Positions 50,948 to 59,325 of a DNA stretch of 64,000 bases are shown one piece after another. Source of the stretch: Bradyrhizobium sp. Arg816 (GTDB lineage Bacteria; Pseudomonadota; Alphaproteobacteria; Rhizobiales; Xanthobacteraceae); contig NZ_JAPRAQ010000007.1 in assembly GCF_029989365.1 (NCBI RefSeq), positions 124,001 to 188,000 of the forward strand. The letters are read 5' to 3'. The notes under the pieces were generated by a model that worked only from the letters and a program-made list of their open reading frames with translations, ran no database searches and was not told the DNA's origin. The translations under genes and the position numbers were made by a program. Within the stretch, counting starts at the first letter, position 1. Each line of letters begins with the position of its first letter.

Positions 50948-51655
50948 TTAGGCAGCGATCGCATCAGAACCAGCGTTCGGATACTTTCTACCGATTTGGT
51001 GCTCCAGTGCATCGCGATCCACAATCCGGACTGTTCGAATCCCAATCAGAGCAATTATACCGCGCTGCTGCAGATCTGAAAACGCGCGACACACAGTCTC
51101 TACGGACACAGCGAGGTACTCGGCGAGATCATACCGCGTGATCGGAACCCGTATGTCTCCCCGCTGGTCTCCGTAGCGCTTTTCAAGTAGCAGCAGGAAC
51201 GCACTCACCTTGTCCGCCGTCGTGACACCCCCGAGGACTACGAGCTGCTGTCGGGTCCGTTCTAACGATTGAAAGGTGATCTCTCTCAGTTCTCTCGCGA
51301 ACTGGCGATCGCGCTCGCCGAGATTCTCGAGCCGCGCTCCGGAATAGCCCGCGAGCACGGTCTCTTCCGTCATGGCCTCGATCGTTTCCTCTCTCTGGAT
51401 GTTTCCGACAAAGAAGAAATCCCGTAGCAGCATCAGGTCCAGGATCTGCCGCCGTCCATCGGTGCGGATAGTCGACCATCGTACGGCGCCGGCAATCACG
51501 TAGTACCAATGTCCAGTGGCGCCGTCGTCTTCCGGAACCTGCTGGTCGCGGTTCAATTTGACAATTGCCTCCGACCCATCGAGCCGCTTCAGCGCGTGCG
51601 GCTGTGCGGCGAGCATTTTTCGATAATAGTCCGCTGGGTGGATTATCGGCTTCAT
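50948..51655 (-). CDS. Crp/Fnr family transcriptional regulator (FixK-like)
   Basis: A 235-residue regulator. The N-terminal cyclic-nucleotide-type fold spans about 25-135, a dimerisation helix 118-160, and the winged helix 165-225 with ITRYDLAEYLAVSVETVCRAFSDLQQRG. It lacks the N-terminal cysteines of Fnr that hold an iron-sulfur cluster, so it is closer to FixK-type proteins. Its only Cys (189) lies in the recognition helix, where Fnr has Ser in ETxSR. Start ATG 51655. It is the obvious candidate to bind the TTGAC-N4-GTCA boxes from 43 to 63.6 kb. Confidence 0.85.
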   Translation of the reverse strand: MKPIIHPADYYRKMLAAQPHALKRLDGSEAIVKLNRDQQVPEDDGATGHWYYVIAGAVRWSTIRTDGRRQILDLMLLRDFFFVGNIQREETIEAMTEETVLAGYSGARLENLGERDRQFARELREITFQSLERTRQQLVVLGGVTTADKVSAFLLLLEKRYGDQRGDIRVPITRYDLAEYLAVSVETVCRAFSDLQQRGIIALIGIRTVRIVDRDALEHQIGRKYPNAGSDAIAA

Positions 51656-52000
51656 TCCCTGTCCTTCCTTCTTCAGCGCACTCTCGGCGGGAGGAACGAT
51701 CCGCTCACAGGCAATCAACTATCAGCAATACAACGGCGTAAACCTGGGAAATTTTCATACGTAAAAACACGTAACGGCGCTTGAGCCATATCGAGGGGAG
51801 ACTTACGGCGCTCGAACGTTGATTGCAATTCACTACCAACGACATTTCATTGCGCAGCCGGAGCCGGCATGTTCCGGCAGATGCACGAGGCGCTATTCCA
51901 CAATCAGCACCTCCCGGACGCGTCGATGCCGCAAATGCGCAGCCATGACGGTTGGGCAGTCAAGGCATTCAGCCGCGGTGTCGATTAAGCGATCTGCGAA

Positions 52001-52014
52001 TTGACAATGGTCAG
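52001..52014. promoter_or_regulatory. Fnr/FixK-type box upstream of the PRC-barrel gene
   Basis: TTGACAATGGTCAG, 58 bp before the ATG at 52073, with TACTCG (52037-52042) 32 bp from its centre. The rest of the 417-bp gap between 51655 and 52073 shows no gene. Confidence 0.6.
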
Positions 52015-52072
52015 CGCACTCCTGGTTCAAAGGGGGTACTCGCTAACCCACTGACAGTCACAGGAGAGAGAC

Positions 52073-52546
52073 ATGGAAGCAACCATCCCCCGTCCCCTTT
52101 CGAAACTCATCATCAGCACGGCCACGTCGTCATGCCGGCGGAACGCGGCGAAGTGGACACGATTTTCTGGCCTCGCGGCGCTGGCCGGACTCTTGGCTGT
52201 CCTCAGCAGCAATCCCGCACTACCTCAGGCCGGCGTAGCGCTGGTCAAGGTTGACTTGAGCGTCGTCGCTCAGGGCTATCGCATGAGCAAGCTGATTGGC
52301 AGCAGCGTCATCAACGACAAGAACGAGAAGATCGGAAGTCTGGACGACGTGATTGCCAGCAAGGATAAGAAGCAGCTCGACTTCGGGGTCCTGCAGGTCG
52401 GCGGCTTTCTCGGCGTCGGGGGCCACCTCGTAGCCGTCCCGTTTGATAGCCTCGTCATCGATGATACCGGCAACAAGATCACTCTTCCTGGCGCGTCCAA
52501 GGAAGAGCTGAAGAAGCTATCGGAATTCCACTACCGATCCTCTTGA
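52073..52546 (+). CDS. secreted or membrane-anchored PRC-barrel protein
   Basis: A 157-residue protein. After a polar N-terminus, residues 30-52 (FSGLAALAGLLAVLSSNPALPQ) form a signal or anchor. The PRC-barrel domain covers about 68-145 (SKLIGSSVINDKNEKIGSLDDVIASKDKKQLDFGVLQVGGFLGVGGHLVAVPF). GGAGAG precedes the ATG. It parallels 42050-42439. It follows a Fnr-type box and the next gene starts 12 bp after its stop. Confidence 0.75.
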   Translation: MEATIPRPLSKLIISTATSSCRRNAAKWTRFSGLAALAGLLAVLSSNPALPQAGVALVKVDLSVVAQGYRMSKLIGSSVINDKNEKIGSLDDVIASKDKKQLDFGVLQVGGFLGVGGHLVAVPFDSLVIDDTGNKITLPGASKEELKKLSEFHYRSS

Positions 52547-52558
52547 CGGCCGCATCAT

Positions 52559-53218
52559 ATGTCGATGCCAAGATCAACCGACGCGATCCTGGACCGTACC
52601 CGCACTCGCGAAGTGACCGGCGTCTTTCACTCGCGACGTACGCTCGATGACGCGGCCCAGGATCTTCTTCTGTCGGGATTCGATCGCTCGGACATCGACA
52701 TCAGCGCGTCTCCCGACGAAGTGCAGCGACGGCTGAATTACGCTGTGATTCCTCCGGCCGATCTCGCCGACATGCCGACCACGCCGAGACAGCCCTTCTT
52801 CGGCGACGACGATTTGCTTGGCGCCGAAGCCGTCGCCAGCAGCGTTCTCGGCTGCATCGCGGCGGTTGGCTCCGCTCTTTTCCTGATCCTCAAAGGATAT
52901 GACGCTCTGGCCGTCGCGATGTGGTCAATTCTTATCGGGGTCTTTACGGGTGCCGTCATCATAGTGCCCATATACCGACTACTGCGCCGCGAGCGCGCCA
53001 GAGGCTTGGAGCCGGTAGCAGAATGGGATGGCCTCTTGATCTGGGTTCGAGTTCGCGCACCTGAGAAGGAAGCTCAGGCCCAGGAGATTCTGATGCGGCA
53101 TGGCGGGCAGGCCGTGCACGTTCATGAAATCGATCTGGAAAAGCGGCCGGAAGATCTGCCGCTGCACTCACTTCGTCCGGATCCCTGGCTGGGTGACGAA
53201 CGCCTCGGGCGACCGTAA
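52559..53218 (+). CDS. two-span membrane protein with an YflT-like N-terminal domain
   Basis: A 219-residue protein. The N-terminal segment TREVTGVFHSRRTLDDAAQDLLLSGFDRSDIDISAS resembles the general stress YflT/DUF1269-type domain. Two membrane helices follow at about 98-118 and 122-143 (VASSVLGCIAAVGSALFLIL and AMWSILIGVFTGAVIIVPI). A second soluble domain at 155-195 (WDGLLIWVRVRAPEKEAQAQEILMRHGGQAVHVHEI) closes it. Function unknown. In operon with the PRC-barrel gene. Confidence 0.65.
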   Translation: MSMPRSTDAILDRTRTREVTGVFHSRRTLDDAAQDLLLSGFDRSDIDISASPDEVQRRLNYAVIPPADLADMPTTPRQPFFGDDDLLGAEAVASSVLGCIAAVGSALFLILKGYDALAVAMWSILIGVFTGAVIIVPIYRLLRRERARGLEPVAEWDGLLIWVRVRAPEKEAQAQEILMRHGGQAVHVHEIDLEKRPEDLPLHSLRPDPWLGDERLGRP

Positions 53219-53347
53219 CGAGGCCGCGACAAATGCTGCGCCCGCGTCATTTCTCCCAGCCGTTCTCACTCCTTCCACAAAGATCATCTTTGGCGATCTT
53301 CACTCAGTTCGGCTTCACAAGCTCAAGCGAGAAACTTGAGACGGAAG

Positions 53348-53361
53348 TTGACGGTCGTCAT
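53348..53361. promoter_or_regulatory. Fnr/FixK-type box upstream of the BON-hsp20-dnaK operon
   Basis: TTGACGGTCGTCAT, with TAAATT (53383-53388) 31 bp from its centre, about 90 bp before the BON gene. Confidence 0.55.
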
Positions 53362-53445
53362 GGCTCGCTTGCTCGCCACGCGTAAATTGCCCCCTACCGG
53401 CGATGACGGAGCCGCGCCGATAATGCCACTCGCAAATGCCAGGAG

Positions 53446-53481
53446 CCAATCATGAAGTCAGACCCAATCATGAAGTCAGAC
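53446..53481 (+). repeat. 18-bp perfect tandem duplication over the BON start codon
   Basis: The unit CCAATCATGAAGTCAGAC occurs twice without a gap (53446-53463, 53464-53481). It duplicates the start codon and the next codons in frame, giving MKSDPIMKSD. Confidence 0.9.
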
Positions 53482-54123
53482 AGTGAGATCGAACGTGATG
53501 TCCGTGACGAACTGAAATGGGATCCTGACCTCGATGCCAGCGACATTGCCGTTTCGGTCAAGGACGGCGTTGTCACGCTTGCAGGTTTCACGCACCGCTA
53601 CGCCGATCGACTTGAGGCCGAGTCCGCGGCGAAGCGCGTAGCGGGTGTTCGCGCCATAGCCAATGACATCGAGGTTCGGCTGCCATCGATCGATCAGCGC
53701 CCGGATCCTGATATCGCACGCGAAGCGGTCGCGACGCTTATCTCGGAGCTTCCGATCTCTCACGACAAGATCAAGGCAACCGTCAGGGACGGCTGGATCA
53801 CGCTCGAAGGTTCCGCCGAATGGCAATATCAAAGAACCGCAGCTGAGAACGCGGTTCGCAAGGTCAAAGGCGTCAAGGGCGTCATCAACGTGATCCTGGT
53901 CAAGCCGAAAGTCCAGCCCTCCGAGCTCAAGCAGAAGATTCAGGACGCCTTCAAGCGAAACGCGGAAGTCGACGCCAACCGGATCCAGGTCGAGGCTAAC
54001 GGCAGCGAAGTGGTCCTTAAGGGCACGGTACGCTCCTGGATCGAACGCGAGGAGGCCGAGCGCGTCGCCTGGTCGGCGCCCGGCGTGAGCAGGGTCGACG
54101 ATCGCATCGTTGTGAGCCCCTAG
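53452..54123 (+). CDS. three-BON-domain stress protein (OsmY-like)
   Basis: A 223-residue protein with three BON domains (about 10-78, 85-150, 155-222), each ending in a GV...V.N.I.V pattern (VAGVRAIANDIEV, VKGVKGVINVILV, APGVSRVDDRIVV). BON domains bind phospholipid or protect membranes. No clear signal peptide, so a cytoplasmic or leaderless location. AGGAG lies about 6 bp before the first ATG; the duplicated ATG at 53470 is an alternative. First gene of the chaperone operon. Confidence 0.8.
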   Translation: MKSDPIMKSDSEIERDVRDELKWDPDLDASDIAVSVKDGVVTLAGFTHRYADRLEAESAAKRVAGVRAIANDIEVRLPSIDQRPDPDIAREAVATLISELPISHDKIKATVRDGWITLEGSAEWQYQRTAAENAVRKVKGVKGVINVILVKPKVQPSELKQKIQDAFKRNAEVDANRIQVEANGSEVVLKGTVRSWIEREEAERVAWSAPGVSRVDDRIVVSP

Positions 54124-54162
54124 AACCGAGAGTTGCATCGCAAGGTAAAAAAGGAGAATCCA

Positions 54163-54642
54163 ATGAGGTTACGATCACTCGTCCCGTCTCGTGATGCAGG
54201 AATGCTGATGCGGCCCGACTTCGGCCTGTTCGGCCTGCACCGGGAAATCGACCGCCTGTTCAGCGAGTTCTCGCAGGGCTTGGGCCCCAACGGACAGCAG
54301 CTCGTGCCGAACATTGAGATCGCGGAAACAGACAAAGCGATCGAAGTCACCGCCGAAATGCCGGGCCTCGAGCGCAAGGACGTCGACATTTCCCTCGAGG
54401 ATGACACGCTTACTATTCGCGGCGAGAAGAAGGTGGAGCAGGGCACGGACGGCGGCAAGAACGACAAGAATGTCCAGCACAGCGAACGCAGCTACGGCGT
54501 GTTTCTTCGCGTGCTGCAGCTGCCGCCCGGGATCGATCCCTCCTCCGTCCAGGCGACGATGACCAACGGCGTCCTGAAGATCACGATTCCAAAGCCCGCA
54601 AAGCCGGAACCGAAGAAGATCGAAGTCAAGGAAGCTGCTTGA
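54163..54642 (+). CDS. Hsp20/alpha-crystallin small heat shock protein
   Basis: A 159-residue small heat shock protein. The alpha-crystallin domain covers about 50-148: VPNIEIAETDKAIEVTAEMPGLERKDVDISLEDDTLTIRGEKK, SERSYGVFLRVLQLPPGIDP and GVLKITIPK. AAGGAG precedes ATG 54163. It holds unfolding proteins for refolding by DnaK, encoded 147 bp downstream. Length is typical of the class found in alphaproteobacterial stress loci. Confidence 0.9.
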   Translation: MRLRSLVPSRDAGMLMRPDFGLFGLHREIDRLFSEFSQGLGPNGQQLVPNIEIAETDKAIEVTAEMPGLERKDVDISLEDDTLTIRGEKKVEQGTDGGKNDKNVQHSERSYGVFLRVLQLPPGIDPSSVQATMTNGVLKITIPKPAKPEPKKIEVKEAA

Positions 54643-54789
54643 CCGTCGGCGCGGCGAGACGCCCGAGCCGTTTGTCTCCTCACAGCCCAGCTCGGTGCGT
54701 CTCGCCTCTTATCGCGAATAGGGCGAGACACCCACAGACTTTAGGACGGCCGCAGCTGTCCCAGGATTCAAACCCGAAGGAACCTGATC

Positions 54790-56703
54790 ATGGCAAAAGC
54801 AATCGGCATCGATCTCGGAACCACCAACTCTTGCGTTGCTGTAATGGAAGGCAGCAAAGCCAGGGTCATTGAGAATGCCGAAGGCGGGCGCACCACGCCG
54901 TCCATGGTTGCCTTCACGGACGACGGCGAAGTCCTGGTCGGGCAGCCGGCCAAGCGGCAAAGCATCACCAACCCCGAGAATACGATCTATGCCATCAAGC
55001 GACTGATCGGCCGGCGTTACGACGACCCGATCACAGCAAAAGACAAGACCATGGTGCCCTATCACATCGTGTCGGGCGACAACGGCGACGCCTGGGTCGA
55101 CGTCCGGGGTAAGAAGTACAGTCCGAGCCAGATCAGCGCGTTCATCCTCACCAAGATGAAGGAAACCGCTGAAGCCACGCTTGGCAGCGCCGTCACACAG
55201 GCAGTCATCACCGTACCCGCCTATTTCAACGACGCGCAACGCCAGGCAACCAAGGACGCCGGCCGGATCGCCGGATTGGAAGTCCTGCGCATCATCAATG
55301 AGCCGACTGCGGCCGCCCTGGCCTACGGCCTCGACAAGAGAGGCAGCGGCAAGATCGTGGTCTATGACCTCGGTGGCGGCACGTTCGATGTCTCGATCCT
55401 GGAGGTCGGCGACGGCGTGTTCGAGGTGAAATCGACCAATGGCGACACCTTTCTCGGTGGAGAGGATTTCGACAAGCGAATCATTGACTATCTGGCGGAC
55501 GAGTTTCGCAAGGAAAACGGAATCGACCTCCGCAAAGATCGCCTTGCCCTGCAACGGCTCAAGGATGCCGCCGAGAAGGCCAAGATCGAACTCTCCAGCG
55601 CCACCCAGACCGACGTCAATCTGCCCTTCATCACCGCAGATCAGGCCGGACCGAAACATCTCAACATCAAGCTGTCGCGCGCCAAGCTTGAGGCGCTCGT
55701 CGACGATCTGATCCAGCGCACCATCGATCCCTGCAAGGCAGCGTTGAAGGACGCCGGCCTGCAGCCATCGGACATCAACGAAGTCGTGCTGGTCGGCGGC
55801 CAGACCCGCATGCCAAAGGTTCAGGAGACCGTGCAGAAGCTTTTCGGACGCGAACCTCACAAGGGCGTCAATCCCGATGAAGTGGTCGCGGTCGGTGCCG
55901 CGATCCAGGCCGGCGTGCTCCAAGGCGATGTCAAGGACGTCCTGCTCCTCGACGTGACACCCTTGTCGTTGGGCATCGAGACGCTTGGCGGCGTCATGAC
56001 GAAGCTGATCGATCGCAACACCACCATCCCGACCAAGAAGAGCCAGGTGTTCTCGACAGCGGAGGACAATCAAACCGCGGTCACGATCCGGGTCTTCCAG
56101 GGTGAACGCGAGATGGCAACGGACAACAAGCTGCTCGGACAGTTCGATCTAGTCGGGATCCCGCCGGCGCCGCGGGGCGTACCGCAGATCGAGGTGACCT
56201 TCGATATTGATGCCAATGGCATCGTCAACGTATCGGCCAAGGACAAGGCGAGTGGCAAGGAGCAGAGTATCCGGATCCAGGCGTCCGGCGGTCTGACCGA
56301 AGCAGACATCCAGCGGATGGTCAGGGAGGCCGAAGCCCATGCCGACGAGGACAAGCGGCGCAAGGAGCTCATCGAAACCCGCAACCAGGCCGACGCGGTG
56401 ATCTACAGCACCGAGAAGGCCCTGAAGGACTCCGAAGGAAAGATCCCTGCCGACGTCAAGAGGGAGATCGAGCAGGCGATCGCCGAGGCAAAGCAACGGC
56501 TGAGCGCAGAGGACGTGACAGCAATCCAGCAGGCAACCCAGCGGCTGCAGCAGTCGGCATCCAAGATCGGCGAAGCCTTGAACCGAGCGGCGTCCCAAGG
56601 CGGCGCTCCCAGCGGCGGACAGGCGGGATCGTCTGGCAGCGGTGAGGACGTCGTCGACGCGGAATTCGAAGAAGTCGACCCCGGCGATCGGAAGGCTTCT
56701 TGA
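54790..56703 (+). CDS. dnaK: chaperone DnaK (Hsp70)
   Basis: A complete 637-residue Hsp70. The ATPase start GIDLGTTNSCVAVMEG, phosphate loops VYDLGGGTFDVSIL and VVLVGGQTRMPKVQ, the linker DVLLLDVTPLSLGIET and the substrate domain are all present; the C-terminus ends in EEVDPGDRKAS. It is likely a second, accessory DnaK: the operon partner genes are a GrpE, a CbpA-type J protein and CbpM rather than dnaJ. The AAGGA ribosome site lies 7 bp upstream. Confidence 0.95.
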   Translation: MAKAIGIDLGTTNSCVAVMEGSKARVIENAEGGRTTPSMVAFTDDGEVLVGQPAKRQSITNPENTIYAIKRLIGRRYDDPITAKDKTMVPYHIVSGDNGDAWVDVRGKKYSPSQISAFILTKMKETAEATLGSAVTQAVITVPAYFNDAQRQATKDAGRIAGLEVLRIINEPTAAALAYGLDKRGSGKIVVYDLGGGTFDVSILEVGDGVFEVKSTNGDTFLGGEDFDKRIIDYLADEFRKENGIDLRKDRLALQRLKDAAEKAKIELSSATQTDVNLPFITADQAGPKHLNIKLSRAKLEALVDDLIQRTIDPCKAALKDAGLQPSDINEVVLVGGQTRMPKVQETVQKLFGREPHKGVNPDEVVAVGAAIQAGVLQGDVKDVLLLDVTPLSLGIETLGGVMTKLIDRNTTIPTKKSQVFSTAEDNQTAVTIRVFQGEREMATDNKLLGQFDLVGIPPAPRGVPQIEVTFDIDANGIVNVSAKDKASGKEQSIRIQASGGLTEADIQRMVREAEAHADEDKRRKELIETRNQADAVIYSTEKALKDSEGKIPADVKREIEQAIAEAKQRLSAEDVTAIQQATQRLQQSASKIGEALNRAASQGGAPSGGQAGSSGSGEDVVDAEFEEVDPGDRKAS

Positions 56704-56741
56704 AGCCCCAATCCGGCCGAACGCAAAAGATGGAGCACGAC

Positions 56742-57284
56742 ATGGCTACCAACACCATGGATGATGGGCTCGGCGAGCTTCCCGCGGGTGAGCACAAGGA
56801 AAGCGACCAGCCGCAGGACACGACCGCCGAGCGCGACCGCCTGATGCGCGCACTTGCGGACGCCGAGAACACGAGGCGCATCGCCGAGCGTCGGGTCCAA
56901 GACGCGCGGCAATATGCGATCGCCGACTTTGCCCGCGAACTGCTACAGGTGACGGATAATCTGCGACGAGCCATCGACGCCGGCTCGCCGGACCAGGGAG
57001 CTAAGGACGACGACGGCCTGCTGGCCGGAGTCGTCGCCACCGATCGTATCCTGACACAGATCCTGAAACGCTTCGGTGTCGAAGAAATCGACGCTCTGAA
57101 TCGGCCATTCGACCCGATGAAGCACGAAGCAGTAATGGAAACCGATCGGTCCGATCAGTCTCCCGGGAACGTCGCGGACGTTTTGGAGAATGGCTACATG
57201 CTTCACGACCGTCTCTTGCGGCCGGCCCGGGTCGTTGTAGCCAAACCGCCTAGACCACAATCGTCGCCACCCCCGCAACAATGA
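56742..57284 (+). CDS. grpE: GrpE-type nucleotide exchange factor
   Basis: A 180-residue protein. A charged, disordered N-terminus leads into the long dimer helix (RDRLMRALADAENTRRIAERRVQDARQYAIADFARELLQVTDNLRRAID) and the beta domain FDPMKHEAVMETDRSDQSPGNVADVLENGYMLHDRLLRPARVVVAK, all GrpE signatures. ATG 56742 has GGAG 7 bp upstream. It drives ADP release from the DnaK encoded 38 bp upstream. Confidence 0.9.
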   Translation: MATNTMDDGLGELPAGEHKESDQPQDTTAERDRLMRALADAENTRRIAERRVQDARQYAIADFARELLQVTDNLRRAIDAGSPDQGAKDDDGLLAGVVATDRILTQILKRFGVEEIDALNRPFDPMKHEAVMETDRSDQSPGNVADVLENGYMLHDRLLRPARVVVAKPPRPQSSPPPQQ

Positions 57285-57326
57285 ACGGCGGTCCGCTCGG
57301 TCCGGCCGACGCGAAAACAGGAGCTG

Positions 57327-58241
57327 GTGTTGGCTGCAGACCCATATGCAACGCTGGGCGTAAAGCGAGACGCGACACAGGCCGACATTCAAAAGGCCTA
57401 CCGGCGGCTCGCGAAGAAGCTGCATCCTGATCTCAATCCCGGCAACAAGGCGGCAGAGGACAAATTCAAGGAGCTATCTGCCGCCTACATGCTTCTGAGC
57501 GATCCGGAAAAGCGCGCCCGTTTCGACCGCGGTGAGATCGATGCATCAGGCACCGAGCAGCAGCCCCGGCGATACTACCGGGATTTCGCCGATCGTGAAG
57601 GCTCGTCGGGCTACACCAGTGCGGCCGGCTTTGCCGATTTCAGTGACTTCGCCGGCAGCAATGATATTCTCTCCGAGATCTTTGGACGTGCCGGCCGCAC
57701 CACCCGGCGCGGACGCGGGGCTGACGTCCGATATCATCTTGAGCTCAACTTTCTCGACGCCGTCAACGGCGGCAAGCAATCCATTGTTCTGCCGGACGGG
57801 ACTACGCTCGAGGTCAACATCCCTCCCGGCACCCGCGACGGCCAGATTCTGCGCCTGAAGGAGAAGGGTCGTCGGGGAGCCGGAGACAGTCCGCCAGGCG
57901 ACGCCCTGATCGAGATCAGCGTCCTGCCACATCCCTACTTCGTCCGCAAAGGCGACGACATTCATCTGGACCTGCCGATCTCACTGAAAGAAGGCGTGCT
58001 GGGCGCGAAACTCAAGGTACCAACCGTGAGCGGCGCTGTCGCGGTCTCTGTGCCAAAATGGTCAAGCTCTGGCCGGGTTCTTCGGATCAAAGGACGCGGC
58101 GTGCCGCGCGCCGATGGCGGCAGCGGGGACCAGTACGTCACGCTGAAACTGGTTCTGCCGAAAAAGCCAGATTCGGATCTCGAACGCTTTGTGAGTGAGT
58201 GGCAGCCTTCTGATAGCCCAAGACAGTCGATGCGAGTGTGA
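57327..58241 (+). CDS. cbpA: CbpA-type DnaJ co-chaperone without zinc finger
   Basis: A 304-residue J-domain protein. The J domain (about 4-70) has the HPD motif in KKLHPDLNPGNK. A Gly/Phe-type linker and the two C-terminal substrate domains follow (DVRYHLELNFLDAVNGGKQSIVLPDG, LRLKEKGRRGAGDSPPGDALIEISVLPHPYFVRKGDDI). There is no CxxCxGxG zinc domain, so it is the CbpA class. Start GTG 57327 or TTG 57330, with AGGAG upstream. Confidence 0.85.
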   Translation: MLAADPYATLGVKRDATQADIQKAYRRLAKKLHPDLNPGNKAAEDKFKELSAAYMLLSDPEKRARFDRGEIDASGTEQQPRRYYRDFADREGSSGYTSAAGFADFSDFAGSNDILSEIFGRAGRTTRRGRGADVRYHLELNFLDAVNGGKQSIVLPDGTTLEVNIPPGTRDGQILRLKEKGRRGAGDSPPGDALIEISVLPHPYFVRKGDDIHLDLPISLKEGVLGAKLKVPTVSGAVAVSVPKWSSSGRVLRIKGRGVPRADGGSGDQYVTLKLVLPKKPDSDLERFVSEWQPSDSPRQSMRV

Positions 58242-58243
58242 CA

Positions 58244-58522
58244 ATGCAGCTCCAGGAATTCGCCGATCGATCTCACCTCGATTCCTCCACGATTGAAGCG
58301 TGGTTGAATGCGGAATGGCTGGTAGCGCATCGACCAGGGCTTCAGTTTTCCGAGCAGGATCTCGCCCGTGCGCACCTCATTCAGGATCTCAAGGGCGACC
58401 TGGGTGTCAACGACGACGGTATTGCGCTGGTCCTGTATTTGCTGGATCAATTATATGGGCTGCGTTGCCTGCTTCGAGACATCCAGGCGATGCGGATCAC
58501 AGCTTCTGAACGCCCGCATTGA
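58244..58522 (+). CDS. cbpM: CbpM-like chaperone modulator
   Basis: A 92-residue protein with the MerR-like fold of CbpM, which binds the J domain of CbpA and inhibits it. Visible are WLNAEWLVAHRPGLQFSEQDLARAHLIQDLKGDLGVNDDGIALVLYLLDQLYGLR. It starts 3 bp after the cbpA stop, and its stop overlaps the next ATG (TGATG). Confidence 0.8.
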   Translation: MQLQEFADRSHLDSSTIEAWLNAEWLVAHRPGLQFSEQDLARAHLIQDLKGDLGVNDDGIALVLYLLDQLYGLRCLLRDIQAMRITASERPH

Positions 58523-59325
58523 TGCGTTTGCGATTGATCGGCTATCATGAGCTTGCGCGTTCGGGCTTCGCTGATCTCTTTGAAGGCCACGGATCATGCA
58601 GTCACTTCTCTCGACACTTCACGACGCAGTCCGCGGATGCTTGGCCAAAAGTGCTTCGAAGGCTGATGGATGAGGCGAGCGTGGCGGGTGCGGCGCTGAT
58701 TGTCACGAACAAGACGACGGGTACGGTCGACGAAGCCGTCTTTTGCGGTCTCAGTGCCGAATTCAAATCCCGCTACGTCGAGCACTACGCCGCGCTCGAT
58801 CCATACTCGCCACTTCTGGATGCACGCTGGATCATGCTCTCCACATGTCTTCCAGAGGCACTGTTGCGGAGAAGCGAGTGGTACAATGAGTTTGTGCTGA
58901 GCTGCGGCGTTCGGGACATCCTCGGAACGCGGCTCACGGACACTGCGGGTCATTCCGTCATCCTTGGCGTACACCAGCGGATCGGACGTCATTTTTCTCA
59001 AGATGTCGAGCCCCTGATCGCCGCGATCACGGAACCCCTGAGGTATGCGGCGCGCTGCCATCTCGATCGCCTGAACGGGGAACAGCAAGTTGGGACTCCG
59101 CAAAAGACGAAACCCGCAGAAGAGGGCCGCTTCTTCTTTCATATTGAGAACGGAGTGAACTATCCTGACGAATGCGGTGGCGTTTTCCTCTCGCCCGGCG
59201 ACGCTGCGGAACGTGGACTGACCATCGCTCGTGAGCTGGCGCAGGATGGCGACTGGTCTGGCTTTTCTGTCGTTGTCACCGATGAACGGGGACGAACGAT
59301 CACGCGCGTACCAATAGAATCTTGA
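58522..59325 (+). CDS. LuxR-type sensor domain fused to a DUF6894 domain, no HTH
   Basis: A 267-residue protein starting at an ATG that overlaps the cbpM stop. Residues about 30-185 look like the N-terminal ligand domain of LuxR-family regulators (YVEHYAALDPYSPLLDAR, LLRRSEWYNEFVLSCGVRDILGTRL, VILGVHQRIGRHFSQDVEPLIAAI). The place of the usual C-terminal DNA-binding helix-turn-helix is taken, after a short linker, by a DUF6894 domain (GRFFFHIENGVNYPDECGGVFLSPGDAAERGLTIARELA...). This is an odd fusion; it is last in the chaperone operon. Confidence 0.65.
   Translation: MRLRLIGYHELARSGFADLFEGHGSCSHFSRHFTTQSADAWPKVLRRLMDEASVAGAALIVTNKTTGTVDEAVFCGLSAEFKSRYVEHYAALDPYSPLLDARWIMLSTCLPEALLRRSEWYNEFVLSCGVRDILGTRLTDTAGHSVILGVHQRIGRHFSQDVEPLIAAITEPLRYAARCHLDRLNGEQQVGTPQKTKPAEEGRFFFHIENGVNYPDECGGVFLSPGDAAERGLTIARELAQDGDWSGFSVVVTDERGRTITRVPIES

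Noticed and set aside
54709..56073. 454-codon open frame antisense to dnaK
   Set aside because: It mirrors dnaK codon structure exactly and matches no family; long antisense frames are expected in high-GC genes with this codon use.
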